From: CAYYMD01 sp964480425
GTDB taxonomy: Bacteria > Planctomycetota > Phycisphaerae > SM23-33
Reading direction: 5' to 3'
Length of the DNA stretch: 6,929 nucleotides
Assembly: GCA_964480425.1 (NCBI GenBank)
Contig: CAYZPY010000136.1
Location: 1 to 6,929, forward strand
A program made the translations under genes and the position numbers. The number at the start of each line of letters is the position of its first letter. Position 1 is the stretch's first letter. A model generated the notes under the pieces. That model saw nothing but the letters and a program-made list of their open reading frames with translations, was not told where the DNA came from and did no database searches. This document shows, one piece after another, positions 5,743 through 6,929 of the stretch.

Positions 5743-6929
5743 ATGACGAAATTGGTGGCAATCAGTAAAAACACGTTTATCCAGGCGATACGCCAGCCGA
5801 TTTATTGCATTATCATCCTGGTCGCCATGACGGTCCTGGTGATGGACCTTCCGCTGAGCGGGTGGACCGTCGGGGTGGATTACGAAAAGACCAGCCAGAA
5901 AATGCTCGAGAATCTCGGTCTCAGCACGCTGCTGCTGACCGGTCTGCTCGTGGCCGGATTTACCGCCTGCGGTGTGGTTACCCGCGAGATACGCGACAGG
6001 ACGGCGCTTACGGTGATATCCAAACCGGTGTCGCGCGTAATTTTCATACTGGGCAAGTTCGCCGGCGTCGCCGGGGCGACCGGCGTGGCGTATTACATCT
6101 GCGCCGTCGTGTTCCTGATGACGGTTCGCCATCAGGTTGTCCCGACCGCCAGGTCGCCCATGGACTGGCCTGTCATCGTCATAGGGTGCTCGGCACTGGC
6201 GATGACGATACTGACCGCCATGATGGGCAACCTGGTGTTCGGCTGGACGTTCACGTCTTCGGGGGTTTACTCTGCGCTGGTGTATTTCACGGTTGCGGCG
6301 CTGTTGATCGCCTTTATCGGAAAGGGCTGGCAGGCGGTGCCGCCGGGCTACGATACTCCGCCGGTCCCGCAGGAGGGGATGGTCAGGGTCGAGTTGCGAA
6401 GCCGCGACGACCTGGACGCCGTGCGCCAAAGCGCCGCCGAGAGCGAATACCGAATCGAGGAGGTCGACACTTTCCGCAACAAGGTGATCATCCGCGTTGA
6501 CAAGGACGAGCCGCTGGGCGCCGTTATAGAGCGGGTAGGCGACTGGCCCGGCGTCTGGAGAGCCGAGGCGGTTACCGATCCGCCGGCGATTTATCCGCAG
6601 CTTCTCATCGGACTGCTGTTGCTTTTCATGGCGGACGTGCTCTTTGTGGCGGTGGCGGTCGCTGCAGGGACGCGCCTGGGACCTGCCTTGACGTTGCTGG
6701 TGTGTTTTGCGGTGCTTTTTGTGGGGTCCATCCATCCATACATCTTCCAGCATTGGTCGCAGGAGAACGCAGCCGCGAGGATTCTGAGCTGGGTGGTGCC
6801 CAACCTTACGTACTTCTACGTTTTTGACGCCATAGTCGCCGACGTTGAGATACCGCTGTGGTATGCGGGCCTGTCCGGAATTTACTGCCTGGGATACGTC
6901 ATCGCCGTGCTGGCGGTGAGGGTCGCACT
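5743..6929 (+). CDS. ABC-2-type transporter permease (3' end beyond window)
   Basis: This is the membrane subunit of an ABC-2-type exporter. From the ATG at 5743 the frame stays open for 395 codons to the right edge. Predicted membrane helices lie at about 19-36, 60-79, 99-126, 143-168, 175-194, 284-308, 313-333 and 374-393. The cytoplasmic stretch REIRDRTALTVISKPVSR (81-98) followed by GKF is the typical ABC-2 permease signature that faces the ATPase. Between helices 5 and 6 is a soluble insert of about 90 residues (195-283), probably outside the cytoplasm by alternating topology. It contains VRVELRSRDDLDAVRQSAAE and VIERVGDWPGVW, and I cannot assign it to a family. An in-frame TAG at 5686 and no other ATG, GTG or TTG before 5743 fix the start; the ribosome binding site (ACAGG, ten bases away) is weak. 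The gene diverges from the SPFH operon. Pairing with the ATPase at the left end is plausible but unproven. Confidence 0.92.
   Translation, partial: MTKLVAISKNTFIQAIRQPIYCIIILVAMTVLVMDLPLSGWTVGVDYEKTSQKMLENLGLSTLLLTGLLVAGFTACGVVTREIRDRTALTVISKPVSRVIFILGKFAGVAGATGVAYYICAVVFLMTVRHQVVPTARSPMDWPVIVIGCSALAMTILTAMMGNLVFGWTFTSSGVYSALVYFTVAALLIAFIGKGWQAVPPGYDTPPVPQEGMVRVELRSRDDLDAVRQSAAESEYRIEEVDTFRNKVIIRVDKDEPLGAVIERVGDWPGVWRAEAVTDPPAIYPQLLIGLLLLFMADVLFVAVAVAAGTRLGPALTLLVCFAVLFVGSIHPYIFQHWSQENAAARILSWVVPNLTYFYVFDAIVADVEIPLWYAGLSGIYCLGYVIAVLAVRVA

Noticed and set aside
5805..6500. Plus-strand open frame of 231 codons within the permease
   Set aside because: Shifted frame of the permease gene with an Arg/Gly/Asp-rich, domain-free product.
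5575..6753. Open frame of 392 codons on the minus strand, antisense to the permease
   Set aside because: The product is rich in Arg, His and Gln with no fold-like pattern, as expected from the complement of a membrane protein gene, whereas the plus-strand frame shows the ABC-2 permease signature and membrane helices.

Overview
The window is a compact, GC-rich bacterial segment filled almost completely by five genes. It most resembles a planctomycete (Planctomycetota, perhaps class Phycisphaerae). That placement is inferred from recalled resemblance of the long polytopic SPFH protein, and of the SPFH cluster next to an ABC system, to planctomycete proteins. No marker gene in the window confirms it. 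There is no sign of phage, insertion sequences, CRISPR, tRNA or rRNA.

Layout: four genes read leftward (minus strand) from about 5570 to beyond the left edge. They are (1) a 755-residue protein with seven predicted membrane segments followed by an HflK-like SPFH/band 7 domain, (2) an HflC-type SPFH protein of 336 residues, (3) an HflK-type SPFH protein of 457 residues, and (4) an ABC-2-type transporter ATPase that is nearly complete but runs off the window at position 1. Genes 1 and 2 are 49 bp apart, genes 2 and 3 share an ATGA overlap, and genes 3 and 4 share a TAATG junction, so this looks like one translationally coupled operon. A 172-bp divergent intergenic region (5571-5742) separates it from a rightward ABC-2 permease gene, which runs off the right edge.

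How the parts may work together: HflK and HflC of E. coli form a large hetero-oligomeric membrane cage around the FtsH protease. Here three different SPFH proteins are co-encoded, two HflK-like and one HflC-like. No FtsH gene is visible, but an ABC ATPase is coupled to them and an ABC-2 permease is divergently encoded. A reasonable hypothesis is an SPFH membrane scaffold working with or around an ABC-2 exporter. The sequence shows the gene order and domains; the functional link is inference.

The features most worth a second look are the polytopic SPFH fusion, a run of ten C residues inside its coding sequence where gain or loss of one base would truncate the protein, large charged insertions in both HflK-like coiled coils, an extra soluble domain in the permease, and a repeat-rich divergent control region.
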